Of a DNA stretch of 64,000 bases, positions 9,410 through 17,880 are shown piece by piece; the first letter of the stretch is position 1, and every line of letters starts with the position of its first letter. The notes under the pieces were generated by a model that saw only the letters and a list, made by a program, of their open reading frames with translations, was not told the origin of the DNA and ran no database searches. The DNA is from an uncultured Eggerthellaceae bacterium (GTDB lineage: Bacteria; Actinomycetota; Coriobacteriia; Coriobacteriales; Eggerthellaceae), in NCBI GenBank assembly GCA_958452575.1, contig CAUDUM010000001.1, positions 310,001-374,000 on the forward strand. Reading direction: 5' to 3'. Both the position numbers and the translations under genes were made by a program.

Positions 9410-9907
9410 ATGGCCAAAGAATCCAGCTTCGACGTCGTCTCGACCGTCGACATGCAGGAAGTCGACAACGCGTTCCAGCAGGCCAAGCGCGAACTGAGCC
9501 AGCGCTACGACCTGAAGGACTCGGGCGCTTCCATCGCCCTTGACAAGGCCAAGCGCACCATCACGGTGGCTGCGCCCAGCGATTTCGTCGCACGCCAGGT
9601 CATCGATGTGATCGGTTCCAAGCTCATCAAGCGCGGCATCGATCTGGCCTCCGTCAAGTGGGGCGATCCCGAAGCCGCGGCGGGCCAAAGCGTCCGCCAG
9701 AGCGCCAGCATCGTCGAGGGCATCGACAAGGAGACCGCCGGCAAGATAAACAAGGACATCAAGGGAACCAAGCTCAAAGTTAAGGTCCAGATCGAAGGCG
9801 ACAAGCTCCGCGTCAGCTCGGCTTCGCGCGACACCCTGCAAGAGGTGATCGCCTTTTTGAAGGGTCAGGACTACGGGCAGCCCTTGCAGTACGTGAATTA
9901 CCGATAA
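9410..9907 (+). CDS. YajQ-family cyclic-di-GMP/nucleotide-binding protein
   Basis: 165 aa, the usual family length, beginning MAKESSFDVVS with typical conserved segments (AFQQAKRELSQRYDLK near the N terminus and the C-terminal KGQDYGQPLQYVNYR). YajQ proteins have two RNA-binding-like alpha/beta domains; in some proteobacteria they bind cyclic di-GMP, and elsewhere the role is unclear. The start is supported by gaaagga 9 nt upstream. A perfect 11-bp hairpin lies 46 nt after the stop, inside the next gene. Confidence 0.93.
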   Translation: MAKESSFDVVSTVDMQEVDNAFQQAKRELSQRYDLKDSGASIALDKAKRTITVAAPSDFVARQVIDVIGSKLIKRGIDLASVKWGDPEAAAGQSVRQSASIVEGIDKETAGKINKDIKGTKLKVKVQIEGDKLRVSSASRDTLQEVIAFLKGQDYGQPLQYVNYR

Positions 9908-9922
9908 AGGACGCGCCATCTT

Positions 9923-11263
9923 ATGTCTAACGTCGATATAGCGTCGATCATTGAACCGGCATCTTCCTCGGATGCCGGTTCGCTTCATGTGGCCTTCATC
10001 ACGCTCGGCTGCGCCAAGAACGAGGTCGACTCCGCAGAGATGGTCAAGCGCGTGGGCGCGGCCGGCTATGAGCTTTGCGAGGACCCCCTTGCTGCGGATG
10101 CGGTCATCGTCAACACGTGCTCGTTCATCCAGGAGGCCACCGAGGAGAGCCTCAATACGATTTTCGAGTTGAGCGGCTATCCCGGTTTCGCCGACGGTCA
10201 AAGGAAGATCATCGTTGCCGGGTGTCTGCCCGCACGTTACGGAGACGACCTTGAGGGCGAGCTCGTCGAGGCCTCGGCATTCGTGCCGTGCAGCAAAGAG
10301 GACGACATCGTCGTCGTGCTCGAATCGATCATCGGAAAACCGTCTGCCGCGCATCCCGAGGAGGTCGGTTCGCCCTACGGGGTGAGTCCGGCGGCTTTCG
10401 TGAAGATCAGCGACGGATGCGATAGGTTCTGCGCGTTCTGCGCGATTCCGTATATCCGCGGGCGCTACCACAGCTTCCCGTTGGAACAGGTCGAGGCGAA
10501 AGTCTGCGAGCTTGAGTCGGCCGGAGTCCGCGAGGTGACGTTGATCGCCCAGGATACGGGGCGGTGGGGCGAGGATTTCCAGCCGCTGAGCACGACCGCT
10601 CATCTTCTGGCTCATGTTGCCGAAGCGCACCCCGATATGTGGTTCCGCCTGATGTATATCGAACCCGTCGGCGTCACCGACGAGCTGCTCGATGTCATCG
10701 CCTCCCATGACAACATCTGCAACTACCTGGACATGCCGTTGCAGCACGCATCCGCACGCGTCCTGCGCGACATGAACCGCACCGGGTCCCTTGAGGAGAA
10801 CCTTGCCCTCGTTCGCAGGATACGGCAGAGAGTTCCTGGTATCACGTTGCGAACAACGGTGATGGTGGGATTCCCGGGAGAGACCGAGGATGAATTCCAG
10901 GAGCTGCTGGATATGCTCGAGGAAGCCGAATTCGATTACGTGGGGGCGTTTGCCTATTCGTGCGAAGAGGGGACGCGTGCGTATTCGCTGCCCGATCAGA
11001 TCGACGAGGAGACCAAGGTTGAGCGCTTGAGGGAGGTGCGCGACCTGGCAGATTCCATCAGCCATTCTCGCGTCGCCGCACGCGTCGGCTCTCGCATGGA
11101 CGTCCTCGTGCTCGGATGCGAGGAAGACGGCCAGCTCTACGGACGTGCGATGTGCCAGGCTCCGGACGTCGACGGCGTCGTCTACCTGGATGAGGGCGAA
11201 GTGGGGGAGATCCGCTCCGTCACCATCCAGGATTCGCTTCTTTACGAGATGGAGGCTCGATGA
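9923..11263 (+). CDS. rimO: Ribosomal protein uS12 methylthiotransferase RimO
   Basis: Radical-SAM enzyme that methylthiolates an aspartate of ribosomal protein S12. It is 446 aa. The N-terminal UPF0004 domain has the LGCAKNEVDS signature. The radical SAM CxxxCxxC cluster, GCDRFCAFCAIPYIRGR, is at about residues 166-173, and there is a C-terminal TRAM-like domain. The residue pattern distinguishes RimO (LGCAKN) from MiaB (FGCQMN), which is also in this window. About 20 N-terminal residues precede the conserved domain and are encoded by a perfect hairpin (9953-9981). It overlaps the next gene by 4 nt (ATGA). Confidence 0.95.
   Translation: MSNVDIASIIEPASSSDAGSLHVAFITLGCAKNEVDSAEMVKRVGAAGYELCEDPLAADAVIVNTCSFIQEATEESLNTIFELSGYPGFADGQRKIIVAGCLPARYGDDLEGELVEASAFVPCSKEDDIVVVLESIIGKPSAAHPEEVGSPYGVSPAAFVKISDGCDRFCAFCAIPYIRGRYHSFPLEQVEAKVCELESAGVREVTLIAQDTGRWGEDFQPLSTTAHLLAHVAEAHPDMWFRLMYIEPVGVTDELLDVIASHDNICNYLDMPLQHASARVLRDMNRTGSLEENLALVRRIRQRVPGITLRTTVMVGFPGETEDEFQELLDMLEEAEFDYVGAFAYSCEEGTRAYSLPDQIDEETKVERLREVRDLADSISHSRVAARVGSRMDVLVLGCEEDGQLYGRAMCQAPDVDGVVYLDEGEVGEIRSVTIQDSLLYEMEAR
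9953..9981 (+). terminator. Perfect hairpin inside the rimO N-terminal coding region
   Basis: gaaccggcatc / gatgccggttc, an 11-bp perfect stem with a 7-nt loop, 46 nt after the yajQ stop but already about 10 codons into rimO. No long U-tract follows. It could be an attenuator/terminator of the upstream operon; inferred from structure only. Confidence 0.5.
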
Positions 11264-12498
11264 TGGCGTCGGGCAACCGAACATCGGCCACCGGCGACGG
11301 CGTTTCTCCCAAAGCATCGGACAGGCTTTGGACGCCGGCCAATATCGTCACCCTGGTGAGGATATGCCTCGTCCCCGTCTTCGTGGTCGCTATCATCAGC
11401 CCTTGGCCCGCCTATTTCGGCCTTGACGCATCCTCGGCTGTTAAATCGTGGGTGGCCGCGGCTATCTTCATCGTGCTGGCGGCAACCGACGGGCTTGATG
11501 GCTACCTGGCACGCAGCAGGGGAGAGGTGACCGATTTCGGCAAGTTCATGGATCCCCTTGCCGACAAGATCCTCGTTGCGGCTGCCTTGCTGTCCCTCAT
11601 CGAGTTGGGTGTGCTGCCATCGTGGCCCGCTCTTATCATCCTCACGCGCGAGTTCATCGTCTCCGGCATCCGGATGGTCGCCGCGAGCAAGGGGACCGTC
11701 ATCGCTGCCAGCTGGTACGGCAAGGCAAAGACGGTGACGCAGATCATTGCCATCGTATTGTTTATCGTCAAGGATACGGTTGTCTCCATCGATCCCCTGT
11801 CGGCGATCGAGGATCCGCTTTACCTGGTTTCCTGGGTGATGATGATCGTCGCGGTGGTGCTCACCATCGTCTCGATGCTCGACTACTTCGTCAAAGCGCG
11901 TCATCTGCTCGGTTTCTCCGCTTCGGATCGCGAACCGTCTTCTGATGCGGCGGTTTCTGCTGACGAGAAGGCTGATGCTGCGGATCGCGCGCCTTCGGTC
12001 GACGAGCTGCGCTCTGTTTGCCGCGATTCCGCAGGCCGCGTCATCTCCTCGGCGTCCCGGTGCGGGGTCACGCTCGGCACGGCCGAAAGCCTCACAGGCG
12101 GCCTCATAGCCTCCGCGCTCACTGCCGTCCCCGGCAGCTCCTCGGTCGTGCGCGGGGGAATCGTGAGCTACGTCAACGAGGTCAAGCATGACGTGCTCCG
12201 GGTACCGGACGCAGTCCTGTCCACCGATGGTGCTGTCAGCTCTGCCACGGCCCGCTTTATGGCCGAAGGCGCCATGGAGCGTCTGGAGTGCGATATGGCC
12301 GTGTCCGTCACGGGCATCGCCGGTCCGGGCGGCGCCGAACCGGAAAAGCCCGTCGGCACCGTGTGGATGGGCGTTTGCACGAAAGGCAAAGGCGCCGATA
12401 CGCGTTTGCTTTGCTTCAAAGGCGATCGCGATCAGGTGCGATTGCAAACGGTCATCGCCGCGTTGGACGCGTTAGAGCGCGCGATCGAGGATCGATGA
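11260..12498 (+). CDS. pgsA: Fusion: CDP-diacylglycerol--glycerol-3-phosphate phosphatidyltransferase + CinA C-terminal (NMN amidohydrolase) domain
   Basis: 412 aa in two parts. Residues about 20-215 form a multi-pass CDP-alcohol phosphotransferase with the motif DGLDGYLAR...G...D...D (starting near residue 77), as in PgsA, which makes phosphatidylglycerophosphate. A hydrophilic Ser/Asp/Ala linker (about 218-245) joins it to a CinA/PncC-type domain (about 246-412) with TAESLTGG and SVTGIAGPGG. CinA C-terminal domains deamidate nicotinamide mononucleotide in pyridine-nucleotide salvage. The frame is continuous, so the fusion is real in this sequence. The start overlaps the rimO stop (ATGATG). 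recA is next; a cinA-recA neighbourhood is widely conserved, which suggests the fusion arose from adjacent pgsA and cinA genes. Confidence 0.93.
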   Translation: MMASGNRTSATGDGVSPKASDRLWTPANIVTLVRICLVPVFVVAIISPWPAYFGLDASSAVKSWVAAAIFIVLAATDGLDGYLARSRGEVTDFGKFMDPLADKILVAAALLSLIELGVLPSWPALIILTREFIVSGIRMVAASKGTVIAASWYGKAKTVTQIIAIVLFIVKDTVVSIDPLSAIEDPLYLVSWVMMIVAVVLTIVSMLDYFVKARHLLGFSASDREPSSDAAVSADEKADAADRAPSVDELRSVCRDSAGRVISSASRCGVTLGTAESLTGGLIASALTAVPGSSSVVRGGIVSYVNEVKHDVLRVPDAVLSTDGAVSSATARFMAEGAMERLECDMAVSVTGIAGPGGAEPEKPVGTVWMGVCTKGKGADTRLLCFKGDRDQVRLQTVIAALDALERAIEDR

Positions 12499-12627
12499 GG
12501 GGGATTCGCATTTGTACCGCGTGGTTTCTGCGCTGATTTCGTGCTAGATCCACGTCGGGTTTTGCGGCCGGCTGCGGGTTCGAATCGTCTAAAGCGCAAG
12601 GATATGATCGGTCATGCCGGCTTATGG

Positions 12628-12655
12628 TTGACAAACAAACATTTGTACGTATTAT
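12628..12655 (+). promoter_or_regulatory. recA promoter
   Basis: TTGACA (12628-12633), 16-bp spacer, TATTAT (12650-12655). The spacer contains the LexA box, and the recA start is about 45 nt downstream. Confidence 0.8.
12636..12649 (-). promoter_or_regulatory. LexA (SOS) box of recA
   Basis: Read on the minus strand it is CGTACAAATGTTTG, matching the boxes at lexA (CGAACAAATGTTTT, CGAACAAAGGTTCT). It fills the recA -35/-10 spacer, so LexA binding would block RNA polymerase directly. Confidence 0.8.
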
Positions 12656-12700
12656 GGAACAAGCCGGCCGATAGGTCGATCAATCATGAAACGAGGAAAG

Positions 12701-13759
12701 ATGAACGACGAAAAAGCCAAGATGCTCAAGCTCACCACCGATCAGATCGAGTCCAAATTCGGCGCGGGTTCGATCATGAAGTTCGGCGAGGGCGGACATG
12801 ATCTCAATATCGGCGTCATCCCGACCGGTGCGCTTCCCCTCGATGCCGCACTCGGCATCGGCGGTGTTCCGCGCGGACGCATCATCGAGGTGTACGGCCC
12901 CGAATCGAGCGGCAAGACCACGCTGGCGCTCCAGATCCTGGCAGAGGCGCAGGCCATGGGCGGCATCGTCGCGTTCATCGACGCCGAGCACGCGCTCGAT
13001 CCGGTGTATGCGGCTCGGTTGGGCGTCGACATCGACGAAGTCCTTATCTCGCAGCCCGACACCGGCGAGCAGGCGCTTGAGATCTGCGACATGCTCGTCC
13101 GCTCCGGTGCGATCGACTGCGTCGTCGTCGACTCCGTGGCCGCGCTTGTGCCGCGAGCCGAGATCGAAGGCGAAATCGGCGACACCACTGTGGGCCTTCA
13201 GGCCCGCCTCATGTCCCAAGCGCTGCGCAAGCTTGCAGGTTCGCTTTCCAAATCCAACACCACGTGCATCTTCATCAACCAGCTTCGCGAGAAGATCGGC
13301 GTGATGTTCGGCAATCCCGAGACCACGACCGGCGGTCGCGCGCTCAAGTTCTTCTCCTCCGTGCGCATCGACATCCGGCGTATCGATTCCATCAAAAAGG
13401 ATGGCGACATCGTGGGCAACCGCGTCCGCGCCAAGGTCGTCAAGAACAAGGTGGCTCCGCCTTTCCGTCAGGCCGAATTCGACCTTATGTACGGCGAGGG
13501 CATCTCCAAGGAAGGCTGCATCATCGATATGGCGGTGGAATGCGGCGCGGCCAAGAAGAGCGGCGCCTGGTACACCTACGGAGAGCAGCGCCTCGGTCAG
13601 GGAAGGGAAGCTGCCAAGCAGACGCTTAAGGACAATCCCGATCTTCGCGACGAGCTGGAGGCGAAGGTCCGCGAGGCCTTCAATATCCCGACTCCGCATC
13701 GTTCGCCCGAGGAAGCCGATTCGATCACCCCGGCTGCCAAACCGAAGGGCAAGAAGTAA
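12701..13759 (+). CDS. recA: Recombinase RecA
   Basis: Homologous-recombination ATPase and co-protease for LexA self-cleavage. It is 352 aa. Walker A GPESSGKT is at residues 66-73, the conserved [21 protein letters not shown] segment carries Walker B, and the [21 protein letters not shown]2 region is complete. The ATG at 12701 follows cgaggaaag closely; an upstream in-frame ATG at 12686 lies before that site and is less likely. It has its own SOS-controlled promoter (12628-12655). The stop is immediately followed by the GTG of recX. Confidence 0.98.
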   Translation: MNDEKAKMLKLTTDQIESKFGAGSIMKFGEGGHDLNIGVIPTGALPLDAALGIGGVPRGRIIEVYGPESSGKTTLALQILAEAQAMGGIVAFIDAEHALDPVYAARLGVDIDEVLISQPDTGEQALEICDMLVRSGAIDCVVVDSVAALVPRAEIEGEIGDTTVGLQARLMSQALRKLAGSLSKSNTTCIFINQLREKIGVMFGNPETTTGGRALKFFSSVRIDIRRIDSIKKDGDIVGNRVRAKVVKNKVAPPFRQAEFDLMYGEGISKEGCIIDMAVECGAAKKSGAWYTYGEQRLGQGREAAKQTLKDNPDLRDELEAKVREAFNIPTPHRSPEEADSITPAAKPKGKK

Positions 13760-14467
13760 GTGGAATCGTCGCAAAGGCTGATCCTCGACGAGATTCGCGC
13801 AAAGATCGCCGAAATCGAACATGACGATCGTATCAGCGGAAAGGCCGCAGCGGTATCCGGCTGCGGCCTTTCCGCTTCAACCCGAAATGCCGTAACGCGC
13901 TCAGCCGTTTTCGAAGACGTAACGGATGACTCTGCCGATGCGCATCGGAGAGGATCTGGGTTCTCCGTTCGGGATAGCGCTTCGAGATCTTCCCAAACCG
14001 ACCCGACTTTCGATCATGAAACCGCCATGCGCAAGATCGAGCGTCTCTGCTCGGTGCGCGAGCGTTCGAGCTCGTCTTTGAAGGAGCGCTTGGTCCGCGA
14101 TGGCTTCCCTGACGATATCGCTGCGAACGCCGTTTCTCGAGCGGTCGAGTGCGGGCTGGTTGACGATGCCCGCTTTGCGGATGTCCTCGTACGCAGCCGC
14201 ATCGCCGCTGGCAAAGGCTGTGCCGGCATCGCAAGGGAGCTCGCGTCTCACGGGATCGACGCATCGGCGGTGGAGTCGTATGTGGAGGCGGTCGAATCCG
14301 GCCACGACAGCGAAGTCTCCCGCGCGGTATCTCTGCTCAACCGCAAACCCCCTCGCGCGAAAAACGCCCGCGAGGCGGCGTACCGCCGTTTGGTGGGAAA
14401 GGGGTTTTCATCAGCCGCGGCATCTTCGGCGGCACGGGAGTGGTGGGAGTCCGTTCAAGGTCGTTGA
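13760..14467 (+). CDS. recX: Regulatory protein RecX
   Basis: RecA modulator; family members inhibit filament extension. The conserved helical-repeat region runs from about residue 90 to the end (KIERLCSVRERSSSSLKERLV, then VSRAVECGLVDDARFADVLV). A GTG directly after the recA stop would give 235 aa, long for RecX (typically about 150-200), and the first 89 residues are unconserved low-complexity sequence that includes a perfect 15-bp hairpin. An internal ATG at 14027 would give a compact 146-aa protein starting at the conserved domain. The true start is therefore unsettled; I list the longest coupled version. The C-terminal tail is basic. Confidence 0.85.
   Translation: MESSQRLILDEIRAKIAEIEHDDRISGKAAAVSGCGLSASTRNAVTRSAVFEDVTDDSADAHRRGSGFSVRDSASRSSQTDPTFDHETAMRKIERLCSVRERSSSSLKERLVRDGFPDDIAANAVSRAVECGLVDDARFADVLVRSRIAAGKGCAGIARELASHGIDASAVESYVEAVESGHDSEVSRAVSLLNRKPPRAKNAREAAYRRLVGKGFSSAAASSAAREWWESVQGR
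13836..13875 (+). terminator. Strong hairpin between recA and the conserved part of recX
   Basis: Perfect 15-bp GC-rich stem (13836-13850 with 13861-13875) and a 10-nt loop, 77 nt after the recA stop. The 3' side is only mildly T-rich (ctttccgcttcaa). A recA-recX terminator that lets only a fraction of transcripts through is known in E. coli; this looks like an equivalent placed inside the annotated recX frame. Confidence 0.6.
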
Positions 14468-14573
14468 CACGCTGATTCATCTGCGGGCATGTTTATGCCG
14501 ATCGAATCATTTTTTAAATGTTGCTTCAACTTATGCTCCAAAAAGCCTTATGATTGTAATGCTTGAGTGTTGG

Positions 14574-14588
14574 CGCCCCAATTGGGCG
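14574..14588 (+). repeat. Hairpin in the rny leader
   Basis: 5-bp stem cgccc / gggcg around caatt in the 255-nt recX-rny gap. A second small inverted repeat, ccggca / tgccgg, follows at 14643-14657. They may be a recX terminator or part of a structured rny leader. No small gene is apparent in this gap. Confidence 0.35.
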
Positions 14589-14722
14589 TTTCATATAGAG
14601 ACAACTCCATAGATTGCTCTTGTAAGGCGCATGCGCTCTTGCCCGGCATTTTGCCGGAACCTACCTATGAAAACATTTCTTAGAACCCTGATATCGTTGT
14701 GATGTTGGGAAAGGAGGAGCAC

Positions 14723-16291
14723 ATGCCTGTTGAAGTGATCTGGGCGATCGCCGGCATCATCGTCGGCGCGCCCGTCGGTTTCGTGATCACGCGCTTCGTC
14801 GCGAATTCTTCCACCAAACGTGCCGCTCAGGAGGCGCAGGACATGGTGGCCAAAGCCAAAAGCGAAGCTGAGACGACCCGCAACGATGCCGAACGCGAAG
14901 CCGAATCGCTCCGCCGCGAGGCTATCGTCGAGGCCAAAGACGAGGCCTTGAAGCTCAAGCAGGAGGCCGAGGCGGAGAACCGCGAGCGTCTGAAGGAGGT
15001 GCGCGCCGCCGAGAACCGACTGGCGCAGCGCGAGGAATCCTTGGACCGTCGCGTCGAATCCCTTGATGCGCGCGAGCATCAGATCTCTTCTCTCCAGGGC
15101 CAGCTCGACAAGCGCTCCATCGAGCTGGACGAAGCAGTCAAGGAGGTCACGCGTCGTTTGGAGGGTGTCGCCGGCATGACGCCCGAAGAGGCCAAGGCCG
15201 AGCTGCTGGACACTCTGAAGGACGAAGTCACCCATGAATCCGCCGCGATTATCCGCGATGCTGAGGCGCGTACTAAAGCCGAGGCGGACAAGCGCGCGCG
15301 CTCCATCCTGAGCCTTGCCATCCAGCGAGTCGCTGCCGATCACTCCGCCGAGAGCACGGTCTCAACGATCCATATCCCTTCCGATGATCTCAAAGGCCGC
15401 ATCATCGGCCGCGAAGGACGCAATATCCGCTCGTTCGAGCAGCTGACTGGCACCAACCTCATCATCGACGACACGCCCGAGTGCGTCACGATCTCCTGCT
15501 TCGACCCGGTCCGTCGAGAGGTCGGTCGCGTCACGATGGAGAACCTGATCGCCGATGGCCGCATCCATCCCGCCCGCATCGAGGAGATGTTCAAGAAGGC
15601 CGAGACGCTTGTCAACCAGCGTGTCCAGGAGGCCGGCGAGCAAGCCGCGTTCGACACCGGAATCCACGACCTCCATCCCGAGATCGTCCACACGCTCGGA
15701 AGGCTGCGCTACCGTACCTCCTATGGCCAGAACGTGCTGAACCACTCGCTGGAAGTCGCCTATCTTTCCGGCGTCATGGCATCCGAACTTGGATTGGATC
15801 CCGTTCCCGCCAAGCGCGCCGGTCTGCTTCACGATCTCGGCAAGGCGGTCGACCACGAGGTCGAGGGCAGCCATGCCGTGATCGGCGCCGATCTGGCAAG
15901 GCGCTTCGGCGAGCGTCCCGAGATCGTCCATGCGATCGAAGCGCATCACAACGACGTCGAGCCCGACAGCGTTCTCGACGTGCTCGTTCAGGCGGCGGAT
16001 GCGGTTTCCGCGGCGCGCCCCGGCGCCCGCAAGGAGACGCTCGACGCCTACATCAAGCGTCTCGAGAAGCTCGAGGAGATCGCCAACTCGTACAAGGGCG
16101 TTGAGCGCACCTACGCTATCCAGGCCGGACGCGAGGTCCGCGTCATGGTCGAGCCGGAGCAGGTCGACGAGGCAGCCACGGTCGTCCTGGCTCACGACAT
16201 CGCTCATCGCATCGAGAATGAGATGCAGTATCCCGGACAGGTCAAGGTCGTCGTCATCCGCGAGAGCCGCGCTGTCGGCATTGCCAAGTAA
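14723..16291 (+). CDS. rny: Ribonuclease Y
   Basis: Membrane-anchored endoribonuclease that initiates mRNA decay. It is 522 aa. There is one N-terminal transmembrane helix (about residues 5-27), then a long Glu/Ala/Lys/Arg coiled coil (about 30-200). The KH domain has the [13 protein letters not shown] motif (about 222-235). The HD metal-dependent hydrolase domain has [10 protein letters not shown] and [12 protein letters not shown] (about 338-380). The start at 14723 is chosen for the aaggaggagcac ribosome-binding site; an earlier in-frame ATG at 14699 lacks one. A GHKL-type ATPase gene starts 8 nt after the stop. Confidence 0.97.
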   Translation: MPVEVIWAIAGIIVGAPVGFVITRFVANSSTKRAAQEAQDMVAKAKSEAETTRNDAEREAESLRREAIVEAKDEALKLKQEAEAENRERLKEVRAAENRLAQREESLDRRVESLDAREHQISSLQGQLDKRSIELDEAVKEVTRRLEGVAGMTPEEAKAELLDTLKDEVTHESAAIIRDAEARTKAEADKRARSILSLAIQRVAADHSAESTVSTIHIPSDDLKGRIIGREGRNIRSFEQLTGTNLIIDDTPECVTISCFDPVRREVGRVTMENLIADGRIHPARIEEMFKKAETLVNQRVQEAGEQAAFDTGIHDLHPEIVHTLGRLRYRTSYGQNVLNHSLEVAYLSGVMASELGLDPVPAKRAGLLHDLGKAVDHEVEGSHAVIGADLARRFGERPEIVHAIEAHHNDVEPDSVLDVLVQAADAVSAARPGARKETLDAYIKRLEKLEEIANSYKGVERTYAIQAGREVRVMVEPEQVDEAATVVLAHDIAHRIENEMQYPGQVKVVVIRESRAVGIAK

Positions 16292-16299
16292 CCGTTCTC

Positions 16300-17385
16300 G
16301 TGAGCGAAGACACTTTGAAAGATTTCATCGAAACGGCGAGTTCTAACTCGCCGTTTCGCGTTGAGGACGATTTCGGCAGCGGATTCGTTCGCCTTCGCAG
16401 CGAGGAGGCGGAGCGTCGGCAAGCCGCGCACGACATCCGATCGACCGAAGACATCGTCATTGAAGCGTTGCGCAACGCACGCGATGCTCACGCTCGCAAC
16501 ATCTTCATGGCCGTGTCGCGCGAGGGAGATCTCCGTCGTATCACGGTCGTCGACGACGGCGACGGCATTCCCCCTTTCATGCACGAGCGAATATTCGAGC
16601 CTCGCGTCACCTCCAAGCTTGATTCCGCTCACATGGACAAATGGGGTGTCCATGGCAGGGGAATGGCGCTGTACTCCATCTCCGTCAACTGTGAACACGC
16701 TCGCGTCGCCGCTTCGGATTCCGGCAAAGGCGCGGCTTTGGAGTTCGTATCCGACACAACGAAGATTGGCGAGAAAACCGACCAGTCGACGTTTCCTAGC
16801 TTCGAGCTATCCGATGCCGGTACGGTCGTCGTTCGCGGCCCCCGCAACATCCTTCGGATCTCCTGCGAATTTGCCGTTGACTGCGCCGATTCCTGCACGC
16901 TTTACATCGGTTCTCCTGCAGAGATCGCTGCGACTCTCTACGCCTTCGCTTTATCCACTCTGAGCGCGGCTCAGCGCGCCTTCTGCGCCGACGAACAGGA
17001 TCTTCCGGTATGCAAACGGCTTGCGACCTGCTCCGACCCAGCGGATTTCACGCGTATCGCCATCGATTTAGGCTTAGGCATTTCGGAACGCACCTCCCGA
17101 CGGATCATGGATGGGCAGATCAAATCGCTCGCCCCGTTGGTTGCTCGCATCGAGATCGTCGATCCGCATTCTCGTACGCGACGCACGACCGTGCAGAGAA
17201 AAACGATTTCGGGTGATGATCGGGGCTTGAAGATAGACGAAGCAGACATCAGTGCGTTTTCCAAGCGTATAGAGGCGGCTTTTGCCGAGATCGCGCAGGA
17301 TTATTATCTCGATGCGTCCGTTGAGCCGGAAGTTACCGTACGCAAAGACCGTATCGTCGTGTCCATTCCCGTGCAGAAGCTGTGA
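16300..17385 (+). CDS. GHKL-type ATPase of unknown role
   Basis: 361 aa. Bergerat-fold ATP-binding signatures are clear: N-box EALRNARDA (residues 55-63), G1 DDGDGIP (85-91) and G2 GVHGRGMAL (116-124). There is no histidine-kinase dimerisation domain, no receiver, no transmembrane segment and no recognisable MutL, GyrB or Hsp90 C-terminal domain; the C-terminal about 200 residues are unfamiliar to me. The GTG start has no obvious ribosome-binding site and lies 8 nt after rny, so translation may be coupled. The first codons contain a perfect 14-bp inverted repeat (16329-16358). The position between RNase Y and SpoVS suggests RNA metabolism or cell-cycle control, but this is a guess. Confidence 0.8.
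   Translation: MSEDTLKDFIETASSNSPFRVEDDFGSGFVRLRSEEAERRQAAHDIRSTEDIVIEALRNARDAHARNIFMAVSREGDLRRITVVDDGDGIPPFMHERIFEPRVTSKLDSAHMDKWGVHGRGMALYSISVNCEHARVAASDSGKGAALEFVSDTTKIGEKTDQSTFPSFELSDAGTVVVRGPRNILRISCEFAVDCADSCTLYIGSPAEIAATLYAFALSTLSAAQRAFCADEQDLPVCKRLATCSDPADFTRIAIDLGLGISERTSRRIMDGQIKSLAPLVARIEIVDPHSRTRRTTVQRKTISGDDRGLKIDEADISAFSKRIEAAFAEIAQDYYLDASVEPEVTVRKDRIVVSIPVQKL
16329..16358 (+). terminator. Perfect hairpin inside the GHKL ATPase N-terminal codons
   Basis: cgaaacggcgagtt / aactcgccgtttcg, 14 bp with a 2-nt centre, 38 nt after the rny stop. Terminator-like, but translated as part of the downstream protein (residues about 10-20). Confidence 0.5.
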
Positions 17386-17522
17386 TAGCTGCCGTTTTCG
17401 CAGGTTGCGCCCACAGGCGTTAATGTCTAGAATGATTCGAGGTCGTGGGCGGCGCAGTTATGCACGCGCACGGCAACGTAGCATTCATGCACCGTAAACG
17501 CACTATTCGACGAAGGATTTCC

Positions 17523-17852
17523 ATGCCAGATCTCGAGCATAAACCCGAAGGCGGATGCCTCAAAGTCTCGTCCAAATCATCTCCTGCCTCCGTCGCCGGT
17601 GCGATCGCGGGCATGGTCAAGGACGGCGTCAAAGTCGAGCTGCAATCGGTTGGGGCTGGTGCGGTCAACCAGGCAGTCAAGGCCATCGCGATATCACGTG
17701 GTTTCTTGTCCCCGGTTGGAATCGAAATCGTCTGCATCCCTTCGTTTGCTGACATCGTCATTGACGGTGAATATCGAACAGCCATACGTTTTGCCATTGA
17801 ACCCCGCTACCTTCACGGCGTCGCATTGGCGGCGGATTCCGAAGAGGCGTAA
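17523..17852 (+). CDS. spoVS: Stage V sporulation protein S (SpoVS) family
   Basis: 109 aa, an Alba-like nucleic-acid-binding fold protein. Recognised by SSKSSPASVAGAIAGMV, VGAGAVNQAVKAIAISRG and the IVIDGEYRTAIRF end, all characteristic of SpoVS. In Bacillus it affects sporulation and septum formation; in non-sporulating lineages its role is unknown. The ATG at 17523 follows gaagga; the earlier in-frame start at 17445 would add 26 unconserved residues. It is followed 28 nt later by miaB, matching the common rny-spoVS-miaB neighbourhood. Confidence 0.92.
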   Translation: MPDLEHKPEGGCLKVSSKSSPASVAGAIAGMVKDGVKVELQSVGAGAVNQAVKAIAISRGFLSPVGIEIVCIPSFADIVIDGEYRTAIRFAIEPRYLHGVALAADSEEA

Positions 17853-17880
17853 TAGGGGTCTTTCCTAGAAAGGCACTCGG

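Noticed and set aside
8132..11317. 1061-codon minus-strand frame opposite the RodZ-like, yajQ and rimO genes
   Set aside because: Spans three clear genes on the other strand, no ribosome-binding site, biased shadow composition.
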